Shown one piece after another: positions 38,714 to 48,066 of a DNA stretch of 64,000 nt. How positions within the stretch are numbered: position 1 is the first letter of the stretch; each line of letters begins with the position of its first letter. The position numbers and the translations under genes are program-made. Origin of the DNA: Corallococcus soli (GTDB lineage Bacteria; Myxococcota; Myxococcia; Myxococcales; Myxococcaceae); assembly GCF_014930455.1 (NCBI RefSeq), contig NZ_JAAIYO010000003.1:372001-436000 (forward strand), in the 5' to 3' direction. Under the pieces are notes generated by a model. It was not told the origin of the DNA, did not search any database, and saw nothing but the letters and a program-made list of their open reading frames with translations.

Positions 38714-39079
38714 GTGGCGTCCCTGCGCACAACCCGGGCCTTGCTGCTCGGTGCGGATGAGTCCCTGGCATCGTTGCTGGCGGACGTGCTTGGCGATCTG
38801 GGCATCGCCCTGTTCCTGGACGCGACGGACGCGGCGGGGCCGGACCTGGTGCTGGCGCACGTGGAGCGGGGCGAGGCCATCCTCCCCATCCTGACGCGCG
38901 CCCGGGCCTGCGCCGCCGCGGTGCCCATCCTCGTGCTCCTGCCCTTCGCGGACGAGCGCCTGGTGTCCCGCGCCCTGTGTCAGGGGGCCCGGGCATGTTT
39001 CGCGCTGGGCCGTCCGCTCGATGAGCTCCGCACCCTGCTGCGCACGCAATTTCCCTCGTTGGAGACCACCCATGGGTGA
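38714..39079 (+). CDS. Degenerate receiver-like protein
   Basis: About 121 residues with the alternating pattern of a response-regulator receiver. All four key positions are changed. The acidic pair after strand 1 is GADE, the phospho-Asp segment reads PDLVLAHVE, the Thr/Ser strand reads ILVLLPFAD, and the KP motif is GRP. It therefore cannot be phosphorylated in the usual way. A GTG at 38714 is the best start, though its ribosome site is weak. Its end overlaps the next gene by 8 bp, so the two are coupled. The role may be constitutive protein binding (inference). Confidence 0.65.
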   Translation: MASLRTTRALLLGADESLASLLADVLGDLGIALFLDATDAAGPDLVLAHVERGEAILPILTRARACAAAVPILVLLPFADERLVSRALCQGARACFALGRPLDELRTLLRTQFPSLETTHG

Positions 39080-39578
39080 ACCAATGGCCGTCGTCACCGT
39101 GCTGTACCCCGTCGCCCCGGTCCGCGAAGTGGAGCGGCGGCCGGAGTCCCCGTCGCAGCCCGTGGACACAGGGGAGCCGTCGCTCTTCCAGGCGGGACAG
39201 GTGCGCGTCACCCGCGAGCGGCTGGTCGTGGGCGCCCGGGCCTGGGCGCTGCGCGACGTGCGGCAGGTGGAGACGGTGCGCCGCACGCCGAAGCTGTGGC
39301 CGTACCTGCTCGCGGTGGGCCTGGGCGGGGCGGTGGGGCTGCCCCTGCTGTCCTGGCTGTCCGTCACCGTCACGGCGATGCAGGGCGCCTTCGAGGTGGG
39401 GCTCGCCCTCACCGCGCTGGGGCTCTTCTCCTCCATGGCCGCGCTGCTGCTGGTGGAGGAGAAGCACTACCTGGTGCTGGGCCTGCCGGACGGGGCGCGG
39501 CGCGTGTTCGGCAGCCGCGACGCGCAGCTCATCGCGCGGCTTGCGGGGACGGTGCGGGAGGCGCGTCCGCGCGCGTGA
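39072..39578 (+). CDS. DUF6232-like membrane protein
   Basis: A 168-residue protein. The segment [20 protein letters not shown] followed by [10 protein letters not shown] resembles the DUF6232 family, which has a beta-rich head and two membrane helices. Helices are seen at about 78-100 and 105-128. A GGAG lies 7 nt before the ATG at 39072. It is coupled to the receiver-like gene, and its last 50 bp overlap the convergent LLM oxidoreductase gene. Function unknown. Confidence 0.75.
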   Translation: MGEPMAVVTVLYPVAPVREVERRPESPSQPVDTGEPSLFQAGQVRVTRERLVVGARAWALRDVRQVETVRRTPKLWPYLLAVGLGGAVGLPLLSWLSVTVTAMQGAFEVGLALTALGLFSSMAALLLVEEKHYLVLGLPDGARRVFGSRDAQLIARLAGTVREARPRA

Positions 39579-40563
39579 GGCCGTCGCGCACCTGGGCGAC
39601 GATTTCGAAGGAGCGCAGCCGCGCGGCGTGGTCGTGGATCTGCGCGGTCACCATCAGCTCGTCCGCGCCCGTTTGCGCGATGAGGTCCTGGAGGCCCTCG
39701 CGCACGCTGGCGGGGGAGCCCACCACGGTGCACGCCAGCATGTGCTCAATCTCCGCGAGCTCCCGCTCGTCGAGCTGACCGTCCAGGCTGTCCACCGGCG
39801 GCAGCAGCGGGCCCGGGCGGCCCCGGCGCAGGTTGAGGAAGGCCTGGAGCAGCGACGTGAAGAGGCGCTGGCCCTCCGCGTCCGTGTCCGCGGCGAAGAC
39901 GTTGACGCCAATCATCGCGTACGGCTTCTTCAGCACGTCCGACGGGCGGAACTGGGTGCGGTACAGGTGCAGCGCGCTCATCATCTGCGCGGGCGCGAAG
40001 TGCGACGCGAAGGCGAAGGGCAGGCCCAGGGCGGCCGCCAGCTGCGCGCTGAAGGTGCTGGAGCCCAGCAGCCACAGGGGCACGTGCAGGCCCGCGCCCG
40101 GCACCGCGCGCACGGCCTGGCCCGGCGTGGGGTCCTTGAAGTAGCCCTGCAGCTCCACCACGTCCTGCGGGAAGGTGTCCGCGGAGCCCATCAGGCTGCG
40201 GCGCAACGCCTGGGACGTGCGCTGGTCCGTGCCGGGCGCGCGGCCCAGCCCCAGGTCGATGCGGCCGGGGTAGAGCGTCTCCAGGGTGCCGAACTGTTCG
40301 GCGATGACGAGCGGCGCGTGGTTGGGCAGCATGATGCCCCCCGCGCCCACGCGAATCCGGGACGTGCCCCCCGCGACGTAGCCGATGACCACCGACGTGG
40401 CCGCGCTCGCGATGCCCGTCATGTTGTGGTGCTCCGCCAGCCAGAAGCGCTGGTAGCCCCAGTCCTCCGCGTGGCGGGCCAGGTCCAGGGTGCAGCGGAG
40501 GGCGAGTCCAGGGTCGCCCCCGGCGATGACGGGCGACAGGTCGAGTACGGAGAAGGGAATCAT
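39529..40563 (-). CDS. Stand-alone LLM-class flavin-dependent oxidoreductase
   Basis: A 344-residue luciferase-like monooxygenase of the YhbW/MsnO3 type. It starts [17 protein letters not shown] and contains [38 protein letters not shown] and [16 protein letters not shown], which are diagnostic for this group. The fold is a TIM barrel binding FMN. Substrates are unknown. The ATG at 40563 begins the conserved domain; a longer frame to 40632 adds unrelated residues. The 3' end overlaps the convergent DUF6232 gene by 50 bp. It is only distantly like the LLM domain in the NRPS-PKS. Confidence 0.94.
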   Translation of the reverse strand: MIPFSVLDLSPVIAGGDPGLALRCTLDLARHAEDWGYQRFWLAEHHNMTGIASAATSVVIGYVAGGTSRIRVGAGGIMLPNHAPLVIAEQFGTLETLYPGRIDLGLGRAPGTDQRTSQALRRSLMGSADTFPQDVVELQGYFKDPTPGQAVRAVPGAGLHVPLWLLGSSTFSAQLAAALGLPFAFASHFAPAQMMSALHLYRTQFRPSDVLKKPYAMIGVNVFAADTDAEGQRLFTSLLQAFLNLRRGRPGPLLPPVDSLDGQLDERELAEIEHMLACTVVGSPASVREGLQDLIAQTGADELMVTAQIHDHAARLRSFEIVAQVRDGLTRADAPPAPSPQAAR

Positions 40564-40755
40564 CGTCGGGGTCCCTGATGCGCGCGGAAGGCGGAAAGTC
40601 CCATCGATAGCCGGGGCCTTCGTGACTTTCACGCCATTGACGCATCCGGCCTCCCCCGAGCGTGCTGGCGGGCGCTGACCGTCCGATTAGAAGGGCTTGC
40701 AAGGAGCCATGCGCGGGAGGCTTCCGGCGCGCGGACGGCACCGGGAGGGGCCCCG

Positions 40756-41391
40756 TCAGTAGGACTTGAGGACGGCCATCGTGGTCGCGATGCCGTGGGT
40801 CCGCGCCAGGCCGATGGGCGAGGCGCAATTCGCGGTGAGGTCGGCGGTGAGGTACTTCACGGTGCGGACGACGTTCGCGCCGGCGTACTTGCCGGACGTC
40901 ACGACGCTGCTGAAGGTCTGCACGGTGGTGGCGTCCTGGACTTCCACCTTCTGCTCGTTCAACGACAGCACGGATGTCTCGCCCGTGCTCCACGTCAGCG
41001 TCGCCTGCGCGGCGCCTTCGCTCAACGGGTTGTTGCAGGAGAGGGTGACCGGCGGCGACACCGTGCTCACGGTGGCGCTGGAGACCGGCTCACCCGCCAG
41101 TGTCAGGCACGAGAACCTTCCGGTGGTGGAGACGGTGGAGGTCCGGGGCGTGTGGGTGATGCCGGGCGTGTACGTCGTGGTGAGGTCGCCGAACAGGCAC
41201 GTCACGAGCGTCGGGTACAAGCTCGGGAGCTGCTCCGAGGACACGGTGGACGGCGCTGGAGCCTCCTCCTTGCTGGTTCGCACCGAGTCGCTCGCATGGG
41301 CCAGGACGGCACCTCCCAGGAAGAAGCCCGAGATGGCGCTCACCACCAGCCGCGACAGGAACGACGGACGACGCTTCAGGTGACTCCTCAT
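40756..41391 (-). CDS. Secreted protein of unknown function
   Basis: A 211-residue protein with a signal peptide (SRLVVSAISGFFLGGAVLAHA). The mature part is Ser/Thr/Val-rich, low in charge, with cysteines at LVTCLFGD, FSCLTLAG, LSCNNP and TANCASP that could form two disulfides. Repeated short beta-strand-like stretches suggest a beta-sandwich. GGAG lies 6 nt before the ATG. No family recognised. Confidence 0.75.
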   Translation of the reverse strand: MRSHLKRRPSFLSRLVVSAISGFFLGGAVLAHASDSVRTSKEEAPAPSTVSSEQLPSLYPTLVTCLFGDLTTTYTPGITHTPRTSTVSTTGRFSCLTLAGEPVSSATVSTVSPPVTLSCNNPLSEGAAQATLTWSTGETSVLSLNEQKVEVQDATTVQTFSSVVTSGKYAGANVVRTVKYLTADLTANCASPIGLARTHGIATTMAVLKSY

Positions 41392-41564
41392 GAAGGACTC
41401 CCGGGATAGTGCTCTTTGGAGGTGCTTTTCCGAGGAAGCGGGGAGTCCAGGTTGCGCAGGAATGCCTCGTGGCTGTAGCCGCTCTGGAGGATGACGCCTG
41501 TGTGCTCTGGCAACAGACCTTCAACCGCGCACATGCGCGGCGTCCTGGCGCCAGGCGGGGTGGC

Positions 41565-43367
41565 TCAGTCGCCGCGTCCGGAGGTCGGCGCCCGGTCCGG
41601 CTTCGCGCGGGCGAGAGCGGCGTGGGCCCGGGACAGCGTGCCGTGCGGATCCTCTTCCCCCTGCACCGTCACGGCGACGGACACGCGCTGGGGCACGCCG
41701 GGCACGTCGTGGAACTGCTGGCGCACGGCCTCCGCGCCCACCGTGTCCGCGCCGGGGAGTGCGAGCAGGAGCGTGTCCCCGGTCCACCGCACCGCGAAGC
41801 CCGGTGGGGGGCAGAGGCCGTCCGCGTGCCGGGCCAGCTCCCGCAGGGCGCCGTCGCCGGCGTCGAAGCCGCGCGTGCGGTTCAGCGCGCCCAGCTCCAC
41901 CAGGTCCACCAGCACCAGGCTGAAGGGCAGGCCTTCCCGGCGGCAGCGGCCAATCTCCTTGGACAGCCGCTCCTCGCCCGCGCGTCGGGTGTCCAGCCCG
42001 GTGAGGGCGTCCTGGCGCAGCAGCCCCTCGCGCTCGCCCTTCAGGTCGGAGCCGATGCGCAGGTCCATCAACGACAGCAGCTGCGCGACGCCGCCGGGCA
42101 CCACGAAGGGCCGCGCCACCCAGCGCACCACGCGCGGCCGGGGGCGCTCCAGCGTGAGCGTCAGGTGCAGCCCGCGCGAGGACTCCGCCGCAAGGTCCAA
42201 CTGCCGCAGCGTGCCGCCGGGATCCGCGCCCAGGTTGGCGACGTGCTGGCACAGCGAGTCGAAGGACATGCCCGACAGCCGCTCCTCGGGGAGCCCCAGC
42301 AGCTCCGCCAGCGCCGCGTTGGCGGCGTAGGGCTTGCGGCCCGGGGCCACCACCAGCACCGGCACGTCCAGGGCGCGCACCGCTTCACGCACGAGCGCCA
42401 GGGCGCTCGCCTCGCTGAGCACCGGCTCCGACTGGCCCCCCACGCGCGGCGGGGGCGTGCGGGGCCGGTGGCCGGCCGTGGTGGACTCCAGGCTTTGCGC
42501 CACGCGGGCCGCCAGCTCGCGCAGCGCGGCGAGGTCCTCCGGGCCCAGCATCAGCGGCCGCGTGTCGATGACGCACAGCGAGCCCAGCACGTCGCCGCTG
42601 GCGGTGATGAGCGGCGCGCCCGCGTAGCTGCCGACGACGCCGTCGCGCACCAGCGGGTTGTCGCGGAACACCGGGTGGCGGGTGGCGTCCGGCACCACCA
42701 TGGCCTCGCGGCCCTGCACCACATGGTGGCAGAAGGCCCAGTCGCGCGGCGTGCCCCGCTCCCGCGCCAGCGAGCCCGTGAGGCCCACGTGGGCCTTGAA
42801 CCACTGGCGGTCCCCCAGCACCAGCGTGAGCAGCGCGACGGGCACCCCGAACGCCTGGGCCACCTCCGAGACCAGCTCCTGCAACCGCGCGTCGGGCGGG
42901 CCCGGGTCCACCAGCCGCAGCTCGTCGATGCGCGCCAGGCGCTGCTGCTCCTCCTCGGCGCTGGACTCCGTCAGGCCGCCCCCGGCGAGCTGCCCCGCGA
43001 GCGCGCGTCGGACGCCGTCCCGCATGGCGTCCGGGTCCGCGCGCCGGCTCAGGAGCGCGTGGATGCCGAGCGCGTCCTTGAGCTGCCAGGCGCGGACGCG
43101 CAGCTCGTCGAAGGCCGTCACCACCACCACCGCCATGCCGCCCGCGTCCGAGCGTCCCCGCAGCCACGCCAGCAGCGCGAACCCGTCCACCCTCGGCAGG
43201 GCCAGGTCCGTCACCAGCAGCGTCGGGGCGCCGCGCTGGCGCACCCACTCCTGGGCCTCCGCGCCGTCGCGCGCGACGACACCCTCCAGGCCCTCCTGGG
43301 TCGCGAGCGCGACGAGCGCCGTGGCGCGGTGGGGATCCGGTTCGGCGATGAGGGCGTAGCGCGGCAT
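41565..43367 (-). CDS. Receiver-GAF-PAS-GGDEF protein with degenerate GGDEF
   Basis: A 600-residue cytoplasmic signalling protein. The receiver (1-130) has Asp54 in LLVTDLALPRVDG. A GAF domain follows (about 145-300; WAFCHHVVQGREAMVVPDA is typical). Next come a PAS-like segment (about 325-430) and a GGDEF-type domain (about 440-595). The catalytic signature is replaced: the strand that normally reads RxGGDEF reads RWTGDTLLL. Family knowledge says such domains do not make cyclic-di-GMP but may bind GTP or partners. The segment LVLVDLVELGALN keeps the metal-binding Asp. Confidence 0.9.
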   Translation of the reverse strand: MPRYALIAEPDPHRATALVALATQEGLEGVVARDGAEAQEWVRQRGAPTLLVTDLALPRVDGFALLAWLRGRSDAGGMAVVVVTAFDELRVRAWQLKDALGIHALLSRRADPDAMRDGVRRALAGQLAGGGLTESSAEEEQQRLARIDELRLVDPGPPDARLQELVSEVAQAFGVPVALLTLVLGDRQWFKAHVGLTGSLARERGTPRDWAFCHHVVQGREAMVVPDATRHPVFRDNPLVRDGVVGSYAGAPLITASGDVLGSLCVIDTRPLMLGPEDLAALRELAARVAQSLESTTAGHRPRTPPPRVGGQSEPVLSEASALALVREAVRALDVPVLVVAPGRKPYAANAALAELLGLPEERLSGMSFDSLCQHVANLGADPGGTLRQLDLAAESSRGLHLTLTLERPRPRVVRWVARPFVVPGGVAQLLSLMDLRIGSDLKGEREGLLRQDALTGLDTRRAGEERLSKEIGRCRREGLPFSLVLVDLVELGALNRTRGFDAGDGALRELARHADGLCPPPGFAVRWTGDTLLLALPGADTVGAEAVRQQFHDVPGVPQRVSVAVTVQGEEDPHGTLSRAHAALARAKPDRAPTSGRGD

Positions 43368-43447
43368 GGCTCACGGCCATGGTGCCACGCCTGCCCCCCT
43401 CCCGTACCAGGGCCCCTCCGTCCGGGCGGCGTCGCGACCCGGGCGTA

Positions 43448-44902
43448 CTACCTCCGCGAATCTCCGGGCAGGGAGCGCGAGGACTCCTCGTCCCCGGCGG
43501 CCTTCGGCCCACCTGGAGGCGGTCCGGAGCTCTCACCCGGGAAGCGCCCGAAGAGGCGCTTGAGGGCGCCGCGCTGCCGTTGCAGGTCCTCGGTGCGCGC
43601 CACCGACTCCGCGAGCGTCACCAGCGCGAGCCCGACGCCGCCGGGAAGCAGGGGCACCACCCAGCCCGGGTCCGCCAGCAGCCAGCCCACGAAGGCCGTG
43701 TGCGCCACGAGCAGCACCGCGGCCTGTCCCACCACCGCGCCCATGGTCCGCGCGCGGCCCCGCCGCCACAGCAGCAGGGCGAGCACCGCGGCCGTCTCCA
43801 GCACGCCCAGGAGCGCCGGCCATCCCGTGGCGCGCAGCACCCGGCCGGAGCGCAGGTTGTCCATCGCGAACGCGTGGATCTCCACGCCCGGCACCGCGAG
43901 CTGGCCGGGCAGGGTGCTCTGCCCATGCAGGCCGGTGGCGGTGACGCCCACGAAGACGGCCTTCTCCCGCAGCGCCAGGTCCAGCCCCACCGACGTCGGC
44001 CCCGCCGCCAGCACGTCCGCCAGGCTCACGCGCGGCAACCAGTCCGTCGACGGCAGCCGCATCAGGGGCGCCCCGTCGTCGGTGGCCGCCACGCGCAGCA
44101 GCGCTTCAGAGCGCTCCGGCCACAGGCGCAGCGCGGTCGCCAGCGCGAGCGACGGCCACGCGCGACCGCCCGCCTCCACCGCGTAGGGGTAGCGCCGGAT
44201 GACGCCGTCCGCGTCCACCAGCACGTTCAGCGTCCCGCTGCCCCAGGCCGTCAGCCGCAGCGGGGCCAGGTTCGTGCTCAGCCCCTTCGCCTTCAGCCGC
44301 AGCCCGTCCGCGCGCAGGGGCACCGGGGCCAGGGAGTCCCCTTCTGGGGGAATCCCGCCGCCTTCGTCCGTCAGCGCCATGCTGCCCAGGATGACGGTGC
44401 CCAGCGCGGAGAAGGTCTCCGCGAGCCGCGCATCCCCGTCCTGGGCATGCAGCCTCGCCTCCAGATCGGAGGCCAGCTTCGCGGCGGCGGGCAGGTCGGT
44501 GAGCCCGGAGCCGCGCAGGCGCTCCAGCACGTCCTCGCCCAGGTCCAGCGCGTCGCGGGACTCCGGCTGGTCGAAGAGGATGTCCACCACCACCGCGGCG
44601 GGGCGCTGCCGCTCCAGCGCCTGGAAGACCCGGGCCCAGGTGGCGCGCGACAGCGGCCAGCGCTCGCCCAGCGCCGCGAGCGCGCGGTCGTCCACCTCCA
44701 CCAGCACCAGGTCCGCGGTGGGCGGCAGCGGCGACAGGACGTGGCTCACCGCGAAGTCGTACAGGGCGCGCTCGCCCGGGCCCGGCGCGCCCCCCAGCAC
44801 CGCCGAGCCCACCGCCAGCAGCAGGCCCACGCCAGCGCCCAGTCCGCGCAGCACCGGGGGCGAGGACAGCAGGGGCAGGGGACCGCGCGAGGTGGGCGTC
44901 AT
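43448..44902 (-). CDS. CHASE2-domain membrane protein
   Basis: A 484-residue protein. One N-terminal membrane helix is followed by a large CHASE2 sensor domain (about 60-335; VDDRALAALGERWPLSR, AVVVDILFD and VDADGVIRRYPY are hallmark segments). Three further membrane helices lie at about 365-430, and the protein ends with a short charged tail. No kinase or cyclase domain is attached, so it must signal through partners. It starts one base after the FecR stop (TGAGATG) in the OmpA-FecR-CHASE2 operon. Confidence 0.9.
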   Translation of the reverse strand: MTPTSRGPLPLLSSPPVLRGLGAGVGLLLAVGSAVLGGAPGPGERALYDFAVSHVLSPLPPTADLVLVEVDDRALAALGERWPLSRATWARVFQALERQRPAAVVVDILFDQPESRDALDLGEDVLERLRGSGLTDLPAAAKLASDLEARLHAQDGDARLAETFSALGTVILGSMALTDEGGGIPPEGDSLAPVPLRADGLRLKAKGLSTNLAPLRLTAWGSGTLNVLVDADGVIRRYPYAVEAGGRAWPSLALATALRLWPERSEALLRVAATDDGAPLMRLPSTDWLPRVSLADVLAAGPTSVGLDLALREKAVFVGVTATGLHGQSTLPGQLAVPGVEIHAFAMDNLRSGRVLRATGWPALLGVLETAAVLALLLWRRGRARTMGAVVGQAAVLLVAHTAFVGWLLADPGWVVPLLPGGVGLALVTLAESVARTEDLQRQRGALKRLFGRFPGESSGPPPGGPKAAGDEESSRSLPGDSRR

Positions 44903-44903
44903 C

Positions 44904-46082
44904 TCATCCAGGGATGTCGAAGCTGAAGATCTTGGAGGGGTAGCCTACGAAGCCGTCCCCGTCCACCGCCAGCACCCGCCAGAACCACTTGCCCGGGCCC
45001 GGCGCCGCCCCCGCCAGCGTCGGCGTGGCCGACTCCTGGACCCTCACGTCGCCAGCGAAGTCCGCGGAGTCGGCCACCTCCACCCGGTACACCTTCGCCC
45101 CGGCCACCGCCCTCCAGACGAGCGCGGGCACCGTCGGGTACACGCCCCCCCGGGGCTGCTCCAGCACGGGGGCCGCCAGCAGGGCCCGGGGGGCCTCTGG
45201 CGCCTGGGCCAGCTTCGCCCGCGATCCGTAGCCCGCGCCCACGTCCACCGACGCCGCGTCCACGCCCAGGGCCACCTTGCCCTCCAGCGTCTCCACGCGG
45301 CTGGTGCCGTCCTCCTGCTGCACGACGCGGAAGCGCGTGCCCCGCACCCCGGCCACCGCGCCGCGCGTGCGCACCTCGAAGATGGAGCCCGCGCCGCCGG
45401 GCGCCGCCTCCGTCTCCACCGTGCCGCGCACCAGGTCCAGCAGCACCTTGCGCTGGCGCTCGGCCGTCAGCTCCAGCGTGCCCAGGCGCACCGCGCTCTC
45501 CGGCGACAGGAGCACGCCGCTGCCGTCCGCCAGGGCCAGCTCCGCCCGGCCGTTCTTTCCCGTCGCCACGAGCTCGCCCGCGTGCAGCGGATCCCCCGCG
45601 ACGCGCGAGCGCATCGCCGACTCCTCCAGCCCCGCGGACACCGGCCCGCTGACCGTGCGCAGCCGCGCCACCGCCGGCTGGGTGGGCCGCTCCACGTAGG
45701 CGAGCTGCAACTGCCCCGGTGCACCGGGCGCGCCCTGGGGCGCCACGAAGGACACCCGCGTGCGCGGAATCCCCGCCGTCACCAGCACCTCCGCGGCCGC
45801 CTTCGCCACGGCGAGCCCCTGGCCATCCAGCCGCTCCGCGTCCGGCAGCCTGGCGGCCACGGTGAGGCTCCGGATGGCGGGGCGGGCCTTCACCGCGTCC
45901 GCCACCTCGCGCAGGCACGCCTCCGTCCGGGGGCCCCGGGGCTCCAGGACGTGGCCCGTGCCAATCCGCCCCTGGTCGAACGTCAGGCCTCCGCAGGGGC
46001 CGTCCGCCTCCGCGGCGAGGCCCACGGCGGGCGACGCGAGCAGCGCCAGGGTCAGCATCAGCGGCGTGGTGCTTCCCCTCAC
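44904..46082 (-). CDS. FecR-domain secreted protein with an OmpA-like N-terminal part
   Basis: A 392-residue protein with a signal peptide (about 1-24). Residues 45-125 resemble a divergent OmpA C-terminal fold (ACLREVADAVKARPAIRSL, then GQGLAVAKAAAEVLVTAGI). A FecR domain follows (about 140-290; TGKNGRAELALADGS and VRGTVETEAAPG, GAVAGVRGTRFRV). A C-terminal Ig-like segment closes it. FecR domains bind polymers or regulate sigma factors, but no sigma factor is near. It starts at a GTG that overlaps the OmpA stop (GTGA). Confidence 0.9.
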   Translation of the reverse strand: MRGSTTPLMLTLALLASPAVGLAAEADGPCGGLTFDQGRIGTGHVLEPRGPRTEACLREVADAVKARPAIRSLTVAARLPDAERLDGQGLAVAKAAAEVLVTAGIPRTRVSFVAPQGAPGAPGQLQLAYVERPTQPAVARLRTVSGPVSAGLEESAMRSRVAGDPLHAGELVATGKNGRAELALADGSGVLLSPESAVRLGTLELTAERQRKVLLDLVRGTVETEAAPGGAGSIFEVRTRGAVAGVRGTRFRVVQQEDGTSRVETLEGKVALGVDAASVDVGAGYGSRAKLAQAPEAPRALLAAPVLEQPRGGVYPTVPALVWRAVAGAKVYRVEVADSADFAGDVRVQESATPTLAGAAPGPGKWFWRVLAVDGDGFVGYPSKIFSFDIPG

Positions 46083-48034
46083 GGCGTCACCCCTTCCGCC
46101 GTGTCGGCGGTCTTCACGATGTTGAACTCCACGCGCCGGTTGTTCTCCCGGCCGAGCGGCGTGTCATTGGTGTCCACCGGCTTCGTCTCCCCATACCCCG
46201 CGGCCTCCAGGCGCGTCCCGGAGACGCCGCCCTTCATCAGCCAGTCGCGCACGTTGTTCGCGCGCCGCTGGGACAGATCCAGGTTCTTCGCGTCATCGCC
46301 CTGGCTGTCGGTGTGGCCCTCCACGCGCACGCGCTCCAGCTCCGGATGCGTGCGGAGGATGGACGCCACCTGCTGCAACAGCCCGAAGGACCTGGGCAGG
46401 ATGACGTCCTTGCCGGTGGCGAAGTACACCTTGTCCAGGATGACGATGCGCGAGCTCTCCAGGCGCACCTTGGACTCGCCCTTGTCGGGACACCCGTCGT
46501 CGTCCTTCACGCCGTTGATGACCTCCGCCTCCAGCGGGCATTGATCCGCCGCGTCCGGGATGCCGTCGCGGTCGTTGTCCGGATCCGGGCAGCCGTCCGC
46601 GTCCTCGAAGCCGTCCACGTCCTCCGGGGCCGTCGCGCAGCGGTCCTCCGTGTCCGGGATGCCATCCCCATCCATGTCCGCGGGCGCGGGCGGCAGGGTG
46701 AGCGCGGGCGGGGGCGTGGCGCCCTCCGCCGTGGGCCTCATCTCCGGCACCGAGTCCGGGCAGCCGTCGTCGTCGCGGTAGCCGTTCACCGTCTCCGGAT
46801 CCATGGGACAGACGTCCTTCACGTCGGGGATGCCGTCGCTGTCGTCGTCGGGATCCAGGCAGCCGTCCTCGTCCTGGAAGCCGTCGAAGTCCTCCTGGCC
46901 CAGCGCGCAGGGGGGCGCGGACTTCGGGCCTCCCGGCGTGAAGCTCAGACCCGCGAGGATGCGGAAGGCGGGCGTGCCGTAGCCCCGCGTCAGGCCGGGG
47001 CCCGCGCCCACGTGCGCGGCGAAGCCGTTGGCGAAGCGGTACTTCACCGCGCCCAGCACCTCCAGGGGGATCTCCTCCGTGTTGGACTCCTTCAAGCCCA
47101 CCGCGCCCGCGAGCGTGGCCTGGGCGGACAGCGCCTGGGTGATGGGCACCTCGGCGCCCACGCCGAACGCGAACTCGTTGCCCACGCGCAGGTTGCGAAG
47201 CTGCTCCGTCTGGCGAAGGTTGACGCCCACGTTGGCGAGCAGCCGCAGTGACGGCGTGGCCCACTCACCGGCCACGCGCGGCTGGAAGGTGGGCCCGTCC
47301 GCGCCCAGGAAGTTCGAGCCGCCCGCGGTGGGCAGGGTGAAGGGCGCCAGCACCGCGAGGTTCAGCGAGCCCCGCGACAGCAGCGCCAGCTTGGGCACCA
47401 CGCGAAGGTCGCCCAGGCCCGTCTTGCCCACGCCATTGGCGAACGACTCCGCGACGGCGCCCGCGGGCTCCGAGCCGGTGGTCGTCACCGGCAGCACCAC
47501 GCCCACCTCCAGCCGGTCGAAGAGGGACACCGCGCCCATCAGGTCCAGGGAGAGCTGCCGCTCCACGATGTGGTAGACGAACGCGTCCTCACGCGGGTCG
47601 TAGAAGTTGAGCGGCTGGTGCGCGTAGTTGAGCGACGCGCCCACGTTCCACGAGCGGTGCGGTGCGACGCGGGCGCTGTTCAGCCCGAGCACGTCATGGG
47701 CACCCGGACCCGGCCTGTACTGCTGCACGTCGATGGCCTGCGACACTGTGGGCTGCGCGTCCGCGCGCGACGCCGTGCCCAGCGTCAGGCCCACCGCCAG
47801 CAGCATCGCCAGCCCGCGACCCGGAAGGGCCCGACGCCGCCACCCGAGCAACGGCGCGGTCCGTGGGCGCAGGCCCCTGGCGCTGCCCGTCGCCAAACCC
47901 GGAGAGGACACGTTCGTGGAGAAGACGCCTGGGCGCGACGGGGCCGCGTTCACGTCTTCCCGCGTCCAGGCGCGAGCGAGGAGCGGGGCGCCGCGGGAGG
48001 AGGCGGGGGACGGGGCGGAGCGGGGTGATTCCAT
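46079..48034 (-). CDS. OmpA-family outer-membrane protein with thrombospondin type 3 repeats
   Basis: About 651 residues from the ATG at 48034. A signal peptide lies at about 66-93 (AMLLAVGLTLGTASRADAQ), so the first ~65 residues are odd and the true start may be further in. A beta-barrel-like part comes next. Calcium-binding thrombospondin type 3 repeats follow (DPDDDSDGIPDVKDVCP, DMDGDGIPDTEDRC, DNDRDGIPDAADQCP). The OmpA peptidoglycan-binding domain ends the protein (VRVEGHTDSQGDD, LSQRRANNVRDWL). First gene of the OmpA-FecR-CHASE2 set; 32 bp after a single-domain response regulator. Confidence 0.93.
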   Translation of the reverse strand: MESPRSAPSPASSRGAPLLARAWTREDVNAAPSRPGVFSTNVSSPGLATGSARGLRPRTAPLLGWRRRALPGRGLAMLLAVGLTLGTASRADAQPTVSQAIDVQQYRPGPGAHDVLGLNSARVAPHRSWNVGASLNYAHQPLNFYDPREDAFVYHIVERQLSLDLMGAVSLFDRLEVGVVLPVTTTGSEPAGAVAESFANGVGKTGLGDLRVVPKLALLSRGSLNLAVLAPFTLPTAGGSNFLGADGPTFQPRVAGEWATPSLRLLANVGVNLRQTEQLRNLRVGNEFAFGVGAEVPITQALSAQATLAGAVGLKESNTEEIPLEVLGAVKYRFANGFAAHVGAGPGLTRGYGTPAFRILAGLSFTPGGPKSAPPCALGQEDFDGFQDEDGCLDPDDDSDGIPDVKDVCPMDPETVNGYRDDDGCPDSVPEMRPTAEGATPPPALTLPPAPADMDGDGIPDTEDRCATAPEDVDGFEDADGCPDPDNDRDGIPDAADQCPLEAEVINGVKDDDGCPDKGESKVRLESSRIVILDKVYFATGKDVILPRSFGLLQQVASILRTHPELERVRVEGHTDSQGDDAKNLDLSQRRANNVRDWLMKGGVSGTRLEAAGYGETKPVDTNDTPLGRENNRRVEFNIVKTADTAEGVTP

Positions 48035-48066
48035 GGGTACCTACAGGACGGGGACCGCGCGTTTCC

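Noticed and set aside
39529-40563. The stand-alone LLM oxidoreductase as a trans-acting partner of the NRPS-PKS
   Set aside because: It belongs to a common housekeeping-like LLM group and is 20 kb away; the megasynthase has its own LLM.
41409-44186. Plus-strand frame of about 925 codons
   Set aside because: Antisense to the GGDEF-type and CHASE2 genes; no domain, no ribosome site.
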